This document shows, piece after piece, positions 15,999-26,657 of a DNA stretch of 64,000 bases (the first letter of the stretch is position 1; every line of letters starts with the position of its first letter). Under the pieces are notes generated by a model that saw only the letters and a list, made by a program, of their open reading frames with translations, was not told the origin of the DNA and ran no database searches. The position numbers and the translations under genes were made by a program. The stretch is from Flavobacteriia bacterium. GTDB lineage: Bacteria; Bacteroidota; Bacteroidia; Flavobacteriales_D; Crocinitomicaceae. The stretch lies in NCBI GenBank assembly GCA_947450325.1, contig CANFUT010000013.1:1-64000 (forward strand), written 5' to 3'.

Positions 15999-18056
15999 AT
16001 GTTGCTAGGTCAAGCTAACTTATCGTTTGCGCAACCTCAAAATGAGCAGAAAGTAGCTGCCACTATTAAGACGCTTCAAAAAATATTTGAAAACGAAGAA
16101 GCTAAGTTAAGCGAAGAAAAACCAATTTCCAGAGATTCTTCAGTAATTACTTTTTTAAGCAGATTATCAATTCAACACAAAGACTCTTCTTATAGTTATG
16201 ATAATTATTATGAAGCATATGAGAAGTTGTTAAGAAAGCAAACTGGACTTGCAGTTAATATTGATGCACTTCAAAATTTCAATCAATCTCAATCTGATGT
16301 TGAAGAAGGAATTCTTTATCAAAGAAGAGCGCAAGCAGGAATTGAATGGAATATCTTGAACGGCGGTTATTTTGATACTAGGGCTCAACTTAAAACGCTT
16401 CCAGCTGAAAGAAATTATTTCAACAATCTTGCAAGCAATGAATCCAAAGACGATTTTGGAATCAAAATGAACGAATGCATCTATTGGTTCAATGAGCACA
16501 AAAAAAGTTTATTAGTTGAAAGAGAGAGAATATTAAATCGTCAAATTAAATATTTGGAGGACTTATACTTTGCGAAAAAGATTGACAAAGAACAATTGTT
16601 GCGTTCTCAAACAAGAATTGCAGAAATCAATGGAATGAAAGGGATTTTTAATTCTTACAATCAACACATTGATTCTAAATTTGACAGTACGCTTTTGGCG
16701 GCAGAAGTTCCTTTGTTTGATTTGAATTATGATTATTTCTTTGGGATTTTAAACACACAAGAATTGGCTGATTCAATGCGTTTATTTTTGGAGGAAAATT
16801 TAACGAGACAAAATGCTTGGTACAATGAGATTAAACTTAGAACTTATGCAAGATATAATATTTATGATCTGTTAACAACAAATCCCTCTTACAGAAGATT
16901 TTTCAGTGTAGGTGTTTCTGTTGGAATTCCAATTCCATTTACAAACAAAGAACAAGCTGCTGTAAATAAATATAAAACGCAAAAACAGCTTTATACTTTA
17001 GATACTGATTTAAAAAATCAAAGAATTGAATTGTTGAATTTGGCTTATGAATTCAGATATCAATTGAAACAATACATTATTTTTCATCAAAAAAGAATTT
17101 TGGCTAATGAAGCAATCAGAAGAGAGCGCGTTAAAGCGAAAATGTTAGATGCTGATTTTAATCCTCTACATGGATTGGAATTGATTGATAATCTATTGCA
17201 GATTGACATTGAGTTGTTAGACTTAAAACAAAATTTGTACATCAAATTATTGAGAATTCATTCTAAACAAAACAACTTACCACTTGATTCTATGATAGTT
17301 CAACTAGATCTTCCAAATTATTTTGATTTCGAAGACGAAACAGAAAGAGGAGTTTATGTTTGGAGCAAAATTTTCGAAACTCAAAACCCATCATTTATTC
17401 AAGAATACATAGTATATAACCAGTTTGATGAAGCTTATATCGCCGTATCTGAAAATGACAAACAAATCTCTGCTAAAACAGCATTAGTGAAATCATTAAA
17501 CAAAAGCGAAATAGATGTTTATCCGATGGTTGGTCAAAACAAGTTATTAGATTCTGATGATTTTAAAGGAGACTTACAGAATTTATTAAAACCATTTAAC
17601 GGTTGGAAAATTGCTGGAATTCATTTGGATATTGAACCACACGTTAGAGCTGATTGGAAATCGAACAAGGCTGAATTAATGAGTAAATATTCAGAAATTA
17701 TTGATCAAGCCAAGATAATATGTGATTCTAAAAGTTGGAAATTATCGATTGATATTCCAATAAATATGGACACTAATTATGTAAATTCGATGTTTTCAAA
17801 AGTGGATATGATTCGCTTTATGTGCTACGAAAATGTGAAACTTGAATATTTAGTCAGAAAATTAAGCGCTTACAAAGAGCACAATAATAAAATAATGATT
17901 GCTTTAAGAACGGAAGATTTTAAAACAAGAGATGAAATGGAACTTTTTGCGAAAGCTTTATACAAAGAAACAGGAATCAAATGTTTTGGTTTTCATGATT
18001 TGTATAGATTGATTGAGATGGACAAAAAAACAATGACGGAAAATGAAAAACATTAA
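15999..18056 (+). CDS. TolC-like outer-membrane channel fused to a C-terminal glycosidase-like TIM-barrel domain
   Basis: Residues about 20-420 are long helices with the pattern of outer membrane efflux (TolC) proteins (IEWNILNGGYFDTRAQLK; RRFFSVGVSVGIPIPFTNKEQ; long coiled regions). From about residue 435 to 675 the sequence changes to an alternating strand/helix domain beginning GVYVWSKIFE and including AGIHLDIEPH, with Asp544 and Glu546 resembling the DxE of GH18-like barrels, and MIRFMCYEN. The ATG at 15999 gives an abnormally short signal sequence. The frame is open upstream to 15957 and encodes IKNFKIYLLL just ahead of it, so translation probably starts at an unusual codon near 15969. 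It overlaps the next gene by 14 bases. I infer an exporter that also trims glycan in the periplasm. Confidence 0.72.
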   Translation: MLLGQANLSFAQPQNEQKVAATIKTLQKIFENEEAKLSEEKPISRDSSVITFLSRLSIQHKDSSYSYDNYYEAYEKLLRKQTGLAVNIDALQNFNQSQSDVEEGILYQRRAQAGIEWNILNGGYFDTRAQLKTLPAERNYFNNLASNESKDDFGIKMNECIYWFNEHKKSLLVERERILNRQIKYLEDLYFAKKIDKEQLLRSQTRIAEINGMKGIFNSYNQHIDSKFDSTLLAAEVPLFDLNYDYFFGILNTQELADSMRLFLEENLTRQNAWYNEIKLRTYARYNIYDLLTTNPSYRRFFSVGVSVGIPIPFTNKEQAAVNKYKTQKQLYTLDTDLKNQRIELLNLAYEFRYQLKQYIIFHQKRILANEAIRRERVKAKMLDADFNPLHGLELIDNLLQIDIELLDLKQNLYIKLLRIHSKQNNLPLDSMIVQLDLPNYFDFEDETERGVYVWSKIFETQNPSFIQEYIVYNQFDEAYIAVSENDKQISAKTALVKSLNKSEIDVYPMVGQNKLLDSDDFKGDLQNLLKPFNGWKIAGIHLDIEPHVRADWKSNKAELMSKYSEIIDQAKIICDSKSWKLSIDIPINMDTNYVNSMFSKVDMIRFMCYENVKLEYLVRKLSAYKEHNNKIMIALRTEDFKTRDEMELFAKALYKETGIKCFGFHDLYRLIEMDKKTMTENEKH

Positions 18057-19143
18057 CTTCAAAAGAAACGAATCAGTCTTAAAAGGTCTTGAAATTCAGA
18101 CAAAAGGAAAGACTAAAGGGAAGGTTAACTGGGACAGGATTATTTATTTTGTGTTGCTGGGTATCATTCTACTATTCTTTTTTAGATATCTGATTAATGA
18201 ATTATTCTTTATTGAAGGTGATGGGCAAGTTCGATTTGAAAATATCTCTATTAGAAACACAGACGATTGTCGAGTTATTGACATTTTAGTTGCAGAAGGT
18301 GATGAAGTAAAAATTGGTGATTCGTTGTTTAGCTATATGGCAGATGATGACAATGCTGATGGAAACAATGGTGGTGGATATGGATCTGCCGGTTTTGCTC
18401 TGAATTCTAAAAAGCAAGGGGATGTTTCCTGGTCTGAAAAAGAAATTTTTAAAGTGCAAGAAGATATCAAGGTGAACAATTTTTTGATTGCTGAAAAAGT
18501 TAAGCTGAAAAATTTATATTCTGCAGAGCTACAACGGATTAGAAATGAAGTGATGTTGGATGTTTTGCCGAGAAATAAATTAGATGATCAATTGGCTAAA
18601 ATTAATCAATTGAATTTTGATATTCAATCGTTGAGAGGTAAAACTGCCATGCTTTCAGCCAGTTTAAATCAATTGGAAGGAATGAAAAGAGATTTAAGCT
18701 CTACTTCAACTTATGCTGGTAAAGGTCTCGGCGGCGGTGGAGGCGGAGATGATTCTGGACTAAAAGTTTTTTATTCACCACTGACAGGAACGATCACGAC
18801 AATCACAAAAAATGAGTTTGAGGTTGCCCTGAAAAGTGAAGAAATCATGTCAATTCACAGACCAGAAAACATTTCAATTCGAGGGTTTTTTGACCAACAA
18901 GATTTGGCTTCAATCAAAATTGGTGACCGTGTAGATTTACATTTTCCTGATGGATCTGAAGGTCGTGGAATCATAAAAAGATTTTATTTCGCAACATATA
19001 GATTGCCAGAGGAATTTCAAAAGAAATATGAACCAACAACTAGATCGTTGACTGTAGACATTTATCCTGAGACAAAACACGATTTAAAATTGTGGAAAGC
19101 ATACTGGAAAATGGCAGTTAAAATCACTAAAACTAAATATTAA
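18043..19143 (+). CDS. HlyD-like membrane-fusion / periplasmic adaptor protein
   Basis: The 366-residue protein has a short basic cytoplasmic N-terminus, one inner-membrane span at about residues 31-55 (IIYFVLLGIILLFFFRYL), then a split lipoyl-like barrel (RVIDILVAEGDEVKIGDSLF). A helical hairpin follows at about 130-215, then a Gly-rich linker near 228, the second lipoyl half (VFYSPLTGTITTITKNEFEV) and a beta-barrel domain ending near 360. This is the architecture of adaptors such as HlyD, EmrA and Alg44's periplasmic part. It overlaps the TolC-like gene by 14 bases and the next gene by 1 base, so it should bridge the GT2 synthase to the TolC-like channel. Confidence 0.82.
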   Translation: MKNINFKRNESVLKGLEIQTKGKTKGKVNWDRIIYFVLLGIILLFFFRYLINELFFIEGDGQVRFENISIRNTDDCRVIDILVAEGDEVKIGDSLFSYMADDDNADGNNGGGYGSAGFALNSKKQGDVSWSEKEIFKVQEDIKVNNFLIAEKVKLKNLYSAELQRIRNEVMLDVLPRNKLDDQLAKINQLNFDIQSLRGKTAMLSASLNQLEGMKRDLSSTSTYAGKGLGGGGGGDDSGLKVFYSPLTGTITTITKNEFEVALKSEEIMSIHRPENISIRGFFDQQDLASIKIGDRVDLHFPDGSEGRGIIKRFYFATYRLPEEFQKKYEPTTRSLTVDIYPETKHDLKLWKAYWKMAVKITKTKY

Positions 19144-20561
19144 TGGCCTTAGAAAACGTAAAAATAAACGCACTCAAAGGTACAATTAAGTACTCGAGCA
19201 GAACCTATGTTTATATTTCGGCAAGTCGAAAAATTAAATTAGAAAGTTCATCTACTTATGCTGGAATTATTATCGAAGGCAGAAATGTTGAGTTTGTGAG
19301 AATGGTTTTGAGAAGAATTCGTGGAAGTCATAATCCTGATGTCTATTTGAAGCCTGTTTTTTTAATGAATGGAAATGCGCACAAAGATCCGTTGGTTGCA
19401 AAATTAATTGATGGTGTATTAAATTCTTTTGATCAAATCCCATTGATTCATGATATTACTGAATCTATCAATCAACGTAAGTCTGAATTAACTTTTATCA
19501 ACTCAATTTCATTTGAAGCACAAGTTATTTCAAAGTTGATGTGTTATATGTTTACACGTGATGAAAAAGAATTCGAACCAGTTCCATATGCGCTTTCAAG
19601 TACGAATTATTCATTCCCATTTTTAGCATGTAATTACGAACCAAGTGATGAATACCAAATTTTTGATTTATTAAATACAGCTGTTAGCGAGGGATTATTT
19701 TCCGCTGAGTATTTAGATCGAGTTTATTTATGTGCAAATTGTAAATCTTCACATTTAAGTTACCGTGAAACTTGCACAAAATGCAATTCAACAAATACCG
19801 ATTCATTCGATATTGTGCATCATTTTCCATGCGCGTATGTAGGTCCAATTACGGATTTTACAAATGACATAGATGATAAATTGAACTGTCCAAAATGTTC
19901 TAAAACTTTAAAACATATTGGAATTGACTACGATAAACCATCAGTTTTACACGTTTGTAAAAATTGTAACCACAGATTTCAGGATTTCAACGTGTTGGCG
20001 AAATGTATGAGCTGTACACATGATAATCCCGTTGAGCAACTAGTTTCAAAGGAAATTTTTACCTACACGATGAGTAAAAAAGGAGAAGATGTTGCCTTGA
20101 GAGGTTATTCTTCAACTCCTAAAGACATTGAGGAAATAATTGGTACGGTTAAATTTGAGACATTCAAAACGGTTGTGAAATACGAAGTTGAACGAATTCG
20201 TCAAACAGAAGGAAGTTCAAATGTTGTTGCTGTAAATATTGTGAACGCAGGCCAGTTTTATGCCAAAGTGGGAAGTAACGGACAACAAGCATTCTTGAGA
20301 GATATCGTTGCAGAAATTCGTTCTTCAATCAGATCTTCTGATATGATTACATTTTACTCTTCAGAGATTATTTTGATTACGATGAATGATATTCCAAGTA
20401 AAATCGTTTCAAGAATTTTAAGTGATATTTTGGATTTGTTGAAAAAGTTAATTGAGAACAATTTCAAGGACTTGGCGATAGATATTAACGGTAAAGCACT
20501 TCAGTTGAATTTAGAAACAACATCTGAACTTCAAGTTAATGAATTGATCAATAGTTTGTAA
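19143..20561 (+). CDS. TackOD1-like zinc-ribbon protein with degenerate GGDEF domain, putative regulator of the synthase
   Basis: Three parts are visible. Residues 1-110 resemble a pseudo-receiver (AGIIIEGRNVEFVRMVLRRI). Residues about 190-300 carry repeated CxxC pairs, starting C197/C200 and C211/C214, then an HHFPC block, CPKC, CKNC and CMSC. This spacing fits the TackOD1 zinc-ribbon output domain as I recall it. Residues about 345-470 look like a GGDEF fold (NAGQFYAKVGSNGQQAFLRDIVAEIRSSIR), but the active-site loop reads YSSEII (405-410) instead of GG[D/E]EF. No signal peptide or membrane span is seen, so it is cytoplasmic. Its start and stop each overlap a neighbour by 1 base. I infer c-di-GMP-related or metal-linked control of the GT2. 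Confidence 0.7.
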   Translation: MALENVKINALKGTIKYSSRTYVYISASRKIKLESSSTYAGIIIEGRNVEFVRMVLRRIRGSHNPDVYLKPVFLMNGNAHKDPLVAKLIDGVLNSFDQIPLIHDITESINQRKSELTFINSISFEAQVISKLMCYMFTRDEKEFEPVPYALSSTNYSFPFLACNYEPSDEYQIFDLLNTAVSEGLFSAEYLDRVYLCANCKSSHLSYRETCTKCNSTNTDSFDIVHHFPCAYVGPITDFTNDIDDKLNCPKCSKTLKHIGIDYDKPSVLHVCKNCNHRFQDFNVLAKCMSCTHDNPVEQLVSKEIFTYTMSKKGEDVALRGYSSTPKDIEEIIGTVKFETFKTVVKYEVERIRQTEGSSNVVAVNIVNAGQFYAKVGSNGQQAFLRDIVAEIRSSIRSSDMITFYSSEIILITMNDIPSKIVSRILSDILDLLKKLIENNFKDLAIDINGKALQLNLETTSELQVNELINSL

Positions 20562-21865
20562 TGAATTTAAACGAATTCTTTGAATACTTATCTGCGATGG
20601 GCATCAGCCGATTTGCTAGGGTATTCTGGTTTTTTGTGTTCTTTGAGCTAATTAGATATGTCGTCGTAGATTTTATCTCATTAAATTCAGCTTTCATGAA
20701 AAAGCGCTTTACAAGAAATTTAAGAGAGGAAGCGACTTATCGTTTTAAATTGGAACAACCTTTAGTTTCAGTAATTATTCCGGGGAAAAATGAAGGGAAG
20801 CACATTTACAAATTAGTAATGTCGCTTCGCGAGCAAACCTACAAGAATATTGAAATAATTGTTGTAGACGATGGTTCTGACGACGACACTCCTTTTATTG
20901 GAAAGGATATGGAAAGAAATGGTTTCATTGATAAATTTATTCGAAATGAATTCAGAGGTGGTAAAGCTTCAGCGGCCAATTTAGCATTGCGTTTTTCTAC
21001 GGGGAAGTTTGTAGTGCACATGGATGCTGATTGCAGTTACAATCGAGACGCTATTTTTGAAATTATTGTACCATTTTATGAAGACGATAGAATTGGAGCT
21101 ATCGGTGGAAATGTAATGGTGAAAAACTACAAGGACTCCTTAGTGACTACAATTCAGGCGATTGAATATTATGATACCATTTCGATTGGTAGAATTGTAA
21201 CTAGTCATTTGGGGATCTACCGTGTAATTTCCGGGGCATTTGGCGCTTTTAAAATGGAAGCCATGCAACAAATCCAAGGCTGGGATATAGGACCAGGTTT
21301 GGATGGAGATATTACAGTGAAAATTAGAAAAGTGGGGTATTTAATCAAATTTGCTCCAGATGCTGTTTGTTTGACAAATGCACCAAATACTTTTCAAAAA
21401 CTGGCAAAACAGCGACTTCGTTGGGATAAAAGCTTGATTCGTTTCAGACTTCGAAAACACAGAGATGTTTTCTTTCCAAACCAACATTTTAATTTTCCTA
21501 GTTTTATTTCATTTTTAGAAAATATCACCTACAACTTGATTCTAAACGTCAAATGGTATGTCTATGTAATTGATATGTTAGTCAATTTTCCATCGGAATT
21601 GAAATTTGTAATTTATACAAATATATTATTGTATACAACCGTGAATTACTTCAAATTTCTCCTTTTCTCGTTGTTTAGAAAATACAAAAATGCTCCTGTT
21701 AGTTATTTTTTGATATACATCCCATTAATGGTTGTCTATTTTGGTTATTTTTTGAGATTTGTAAGAACGATTGCATACATCCAAGAATTTTTCTTTAAAA
21801 AATCATACGATGATCCTTGGAATCCACCAAAATCATCTGCGCAAGCAAAGAAATTAGGGATTTAA
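20561..21865 (+). CDS. Processive family 2 glycosyltransferase (exopolysaccharide synthase)
   Basis: This is a BcsA/PgaC/hyaluronan-synthase-type enzyme that polymerises a nucleotide sugar and threads the chain across the inner membrane. It has an N-terminal span at about residues 17-38, the UDP-binding Asp103-Asp104-Gly105, the DxD metal motif Asp155-Ala156-Asp157, a GLDGD block supplying the general base (Asp250 region), and the processivity motif Q284-R-L-R-W288. Two or three C-terminal spans lie at about 322-405. The length of 434 residues is close to PgaC. No PilZ domain is fused to it. It overlaps the upstream regulator gene by 1 base. The polymer is unknown. Confidence 0.9.
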   Translation: MNLNEFFEYLSAMGISRFARVFWFFVFFELIRYVVVDFISLNSAFMKKRFTRNLREEATYRFKLEQPLVSVIIPGKNEGKHIYKLVMSLREQTYKNIEIIVVDDGSDDDTPFIGKDMERNGFIDKFIRNEFRGGKASAANLALRFSTGKFVVHMDADCSYNRDAIFEIIVPFYEDDRIGAIGGNVMVKNYKDSLVTTIQAIEYYDTISIGRIVTSHLGIYRVISGAFGAFKMEAMQQIQGWDIGPGLDGDITVKIRKVGYLIKFAPDAVCLTNAPNTFQKLAKQRLRWDKSLIRFRLRKHRDVFFPNQHFNFPSFISFLENITYNLILNVKWYVYVIDMLVNFPSELKFVIYTNILLYTTVNYFKFLLFSLFRKYKNAPVSYFLIYIPLMVVYFGYFLRFVRTIAYIQEFFFKKSYDDPWNPPKSSAQAKKLGI

Positions 21866-21889
21866 TTTTTGATTTTGATATTATTGATT

Positions 21890-21897
21890 TAATTTTG
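21890..21897 (+). promoter_or_regulatory. Bacteroidota promoter directly before the CotH-like gene
   Basis: TAATTTTG matches TAnnTTTG, with a TTG at 21869-21871, 18 bases upstream. The box ends 5 bases before the ATG at 21903, so an RNA from this promoter would have almost no leader. It may be an internal promoter added to read-through from the upstream operon. Confidence 0.5.
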
Positions 21898-21902
21898 TTG
21901 AC

Positions 21903-24900
21903 ATGAACATATACATTACCTTATTATTGACCTTTTTTATATCTGTAAATTCGTTTTCTCAATTAAAGATAAACGAGGTATTATTTAAACAAAATGGCGT
22001 ATATTACGATTTTGAATCAGACTGCGCTTCCATTGTAGAATTGATAAATATTTCAACATCAAGTGTAAATGCATCAAACTACTTTTTATCCGACGTTGAA
22101 ACAAATATTTTGAAATGGCAATTGCCTAATATTTCAATTGCTCCAAATGCAAAATTGATAGTCTTTTTAAGTGGGAAAGGATTATATACGCCAGAGAATC
22201 ATACTAATTTTAGAATTGGAGCAGGAGATAATTTGATACTTTCAACTTCAACTACTATAGTTGATGAAATTTCAACTTTAAATCAATATCTAAATTACAG
22301 TTATTCAAGATTCCCGGATGGAACAGGTGCGTTCGTTTATTCAATTCCAACTTTAAATGCTACAAACAGTAATGGAGTATCAGTTTTTCCGTCACAACCA
22401 GGAGTAAACTTAGTCCCTGGAGTTTACCCAGTTAATTCGGTTATTAGTTTTAATTCAAGTCCTTTAACAGTAAGATATACTTTGAATGGTTCGGAAGTTA
22501 AAAGTACTTCACCAACTGCTCCATCTGCTATCGTTCTTACAAATCCGAATCTAAGACCAAATAATTTTTCTGAAATTCCTACAAATCCAGAAGATAATGC
22601 ACCGATTGGTCAATATTCTCAAGCAAGAGCGGACAATCGTGGTTGGGTAGAACCTTATGGGAATGTTTCGAAAGCTTTTATTTTGAGAACGAAATCATTT
22701 TCTACGAATGGAATTGAATCTGAAGAAAAAGCTTACACTTATTTTACCTCCTTGCCAACATATAATCTACCAATCATCTCTATTATTACCGACAGCATTG
22801 GTTATTTTGACAATGAAACGGGTATTTACGTATACGGGAATGATCCAAACGGAAATTATGTGAATTTAGGTAGGAAATACGAAAGACCAGCAATCGTTCA
22901 ATTTTTTGATTCATTAGGTGTTTTCGAAAAGGAAATTACGCTTGGTACCAGAATTCATGGAAATGGATCAAGACATTCTGCACATAAATCTTTGAGATTA
23001 TACAGTAGATTCGATTATGATACTACTAAATTTGAATTGCCCAATGGGGACAATTTAGATGTTGCAATCTTGCGTAACGAAGGTCATAGTCCATTTTGTA
23101 TTGGAAGAGATTATCTTTCAAACCAATTTGTGAGCGATATGGATATGGATCATGCTAAAGCTTTTCTTTATGCTGTTTATTTAAATGGAGAGTTTTGGGG
23201 GATTAATGATTTAAGAAGTAGGTTAGATGCTGAATATTTCTCGGATAGATATGGTATAAAAGATGATGGCGTGGCAGTATCTGATTTTACATATGGAATT
23301 ATTGATGGTCAACTTGATAATCCCAATGAACTTGATGAAATCACAATTTTTGCTGAGAATAATGATTTGACAATTCAATCCAATTTCGACTATATCACAG
23401 AAAAGGTAGATGTTAATTTATTAATGGATTTATTTTGTTCTGAGATTTTCTTAGGAAATGCTGATTTCCCGAGAACAAATATTGGGTTTTGGAAATATAA
23501 AGACGCCAAAGCTGAATCAAAATGGAGACACTATATTTTTGATGTAGACGCTGCTTTTGGAGGTTCTTGTGATACCGTTTATAAATCGTTCAATGCGCTA
23601 GATTATTATTTACAAGAAACAACTGCTGATTTTAAGAAAGCGAATCGTTTACTACGAAAAATGTTAATGAACCCAAGCTTTAAAGCTTTGTTCATTAATA
23701 GAATGGCGGATTTGATGAATACAGAATTTAAAGCAGAAGTACTACAACCAAAATTTACTGAGTATAAAAATGACATTCAAGATATTAGAGTAGACCATGT
23801 GAATCGTTGGAGATATCCTTCCACAAGTTCAACGCTTGCTAACAGACAAACGGAGGTACCGTCGTTGAATAAATGGAATCTTTTGCATACTGGCTTTGGA
23901 ACTTATTTTAGTGATAGACAACGAAACGTTAGAAATCACTTTAACGCTAAATTTACAATTGCTGATAGTGTTAGGATCACATTAAATGTCAACAATGTAA
24001 ATCAAGGGTTGATAAAAATCAATGAATTGTACATTTCAAAAGCTGTTTCTGGTGTAAATGACTTAGTACCATTCCCTTGGACAGGTCAATATTTTGCTTC
24101 AATCCCGTTCCCTGTTACTGCAATTTCAAAAAGAGGTTATAAATTCGATAGTTGGTCGAATGTTCCTTCAAATACTTATTCTGCAACGATTAATACAACT
24201 TCTGATTTGAATATTTCTGCAAATTTCATTGCTGATCCAAATTTCATTGAGCCAATGATTAATGAAGTATTAATCAATAATGAATACAACTGGCCGGACG
24301 AATTTGGACAGTTTGAGGATTGGATTGAAATTTATAATAAAAACAATTATCCAATTACAATTGAAGAATATTTCCTAACAGACGATATTACTTTACCCAC
24401 GAAATACAGATTGAAGCCTAAAAATGCAAGTGTGATCCCGGCAAATGGCTACCAATTGTTTTTTGCGTCCGATGAAAGAAATAGAGGCGCAGCGCACACC
24501 AATTTTAAATTGAGTGCAAATGAAACACTTTTCTTATTTGCGCCGGATAGTACTACCATCATTGATGAAATTGATTTGCCAGCTTTGGATGTTGATTTCT
24601 CGTACGGAAGCTCTCCAAATGGAAGCACAAACCGTGTTGTTTTTGATAGTCCAACACCATTGAATAACAATGATTTGTCATCAATTCTAGAATTGGAAAA
24701 AATCAAAAAGACTTTTACGGTTTATCCAAATCCAAATGATGGAACGATTGTTTATACTTCCATTTCAAATGATTACAACGTTTACAATATGCAAGGTTCA
24801 CTTATTTTGAAAGCAACAAACACGAACCAATTGCCAATTGCAGGTTTACAAAGTGGAACCTATTTGGTTGTAAACAAAGAAGGTTCAACGCAATTATTGG

Positions 24901-24914
24901 TAGTTAGTAAATAA
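21903..24914 (+). CDS. CotH-kinase-family surface protein with lamin-tail domains and T9SS type A sorting domain
   Basis: The signal peptide is MNIYITLLLTFFISVNSFSQ. A first lamin-tail (LTD) domain spans about residues 22-155 (KINEVLFKQNG). A chitobiase-C-like segment (YTLNGSEVKSTSPTAPS) precedes a CotH domain at about 290-680, with TRIHGNGSRHSAHKSLRLYSR, LNGEFWGINDLRSRLDAEYF and YIFDVDAAFGG (Asp547 and Asp549 fit the metal-binding DxD). A second LTD is at about 780-915 (PMINEVLINNEYNWPDE) and a T9SS sorting domain (FTVYPNPNDGTI) closes the protein. CotH proteins are atypical kinases or nucleotide-dependent modifiers. It follows the GT2 gene by 37 bases. I infer a surface protein that modifies or holds the exported polymer. 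Confidence 0.85.
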   Translation: MNIYITLLLTFFISVNSFSQLKINEVLFKQNGVYYDFESDCASIVELINISTSSVNASNYFLSDVETNILKWQLPNISIAPNAKLIVFLSGKGLYTPENHTNFRIGAGDNLILSTSTTIVDEISTLNQYLNYSYSRFPDGTGAFVYSIPTLNATNSNGVSVFPSQPGVNLVPGVYPVNSVISFNSSPLTVRYTLNGSEVKSTSPTAPSAIVLTNPNLRPNNFSEIPTNPEDNAPIGQYSQARADNRGWVEPYGNVSKAFILRTKSFSTNGIESEEKAYTYFTSLPTYNLPIISIITDSIGYFDNETGIYVYGNDPNGNYVNLGRKYERPAIVQFFDSLGVFEKEITLGTRIHGNGSRHSAHKSLRLYSRFDYDTTKFELPNGDNLDVAILRNEGHSPFCIGRDYLSNQFVSDMDMDHAKAFLYAVYLNGEFWGINDLRSRLDAEYFSDRYGIKDDGVAVSDFTYGIIDGQLDNPNELDEITIFAENNDLTIQSNFDYITEKVDVNLLMDLFCSEIFLGNADFPRTNIGFWKYKDAKAESKWRHYIFDVDAAFGGSCDTVYKSFNALDYYLQETTADFKKANRLLRKMLMNPSFKALFINRMADLMNTEFKAEVLQPKFTEYKNDIQDIRVDHVNRWRYPSTSSTLANRQTEVPSLNKWNLLHTGFGTYFSDRQRNVRNHFNAKFTIADSVRITLNVNNVNQGLIKINELYISKAVSGVNDLVPFPWTGQYFASIPFPVTAISKRGYKFDSWSNVPSNTYSATINTTSDLNISANFIADPNFIEPMINEVLINNEYNWPDEFGQFEDWIEIYNKNNYPITIEEYFLTDDITLPTKYRLKPKNASVIPANGYQLFFASDERNRGAAHTNFKLSANETLFLFAPDSTTIIDEIDLPALDVDFSYGSSPNGSTNRVVFDSPTPLNNNDLSSILELEKIKKTFTVYPNPNDGTIVYTSISNDYNVYNMQGSLILKATNTNQLPIAGLQSGTYLVVNKEGSTQLLVVSK

Positions 24915-26639
<1,725 letters not shown>

Positions 26640-26657
26640 TAATTCAATTTTTTGTTG

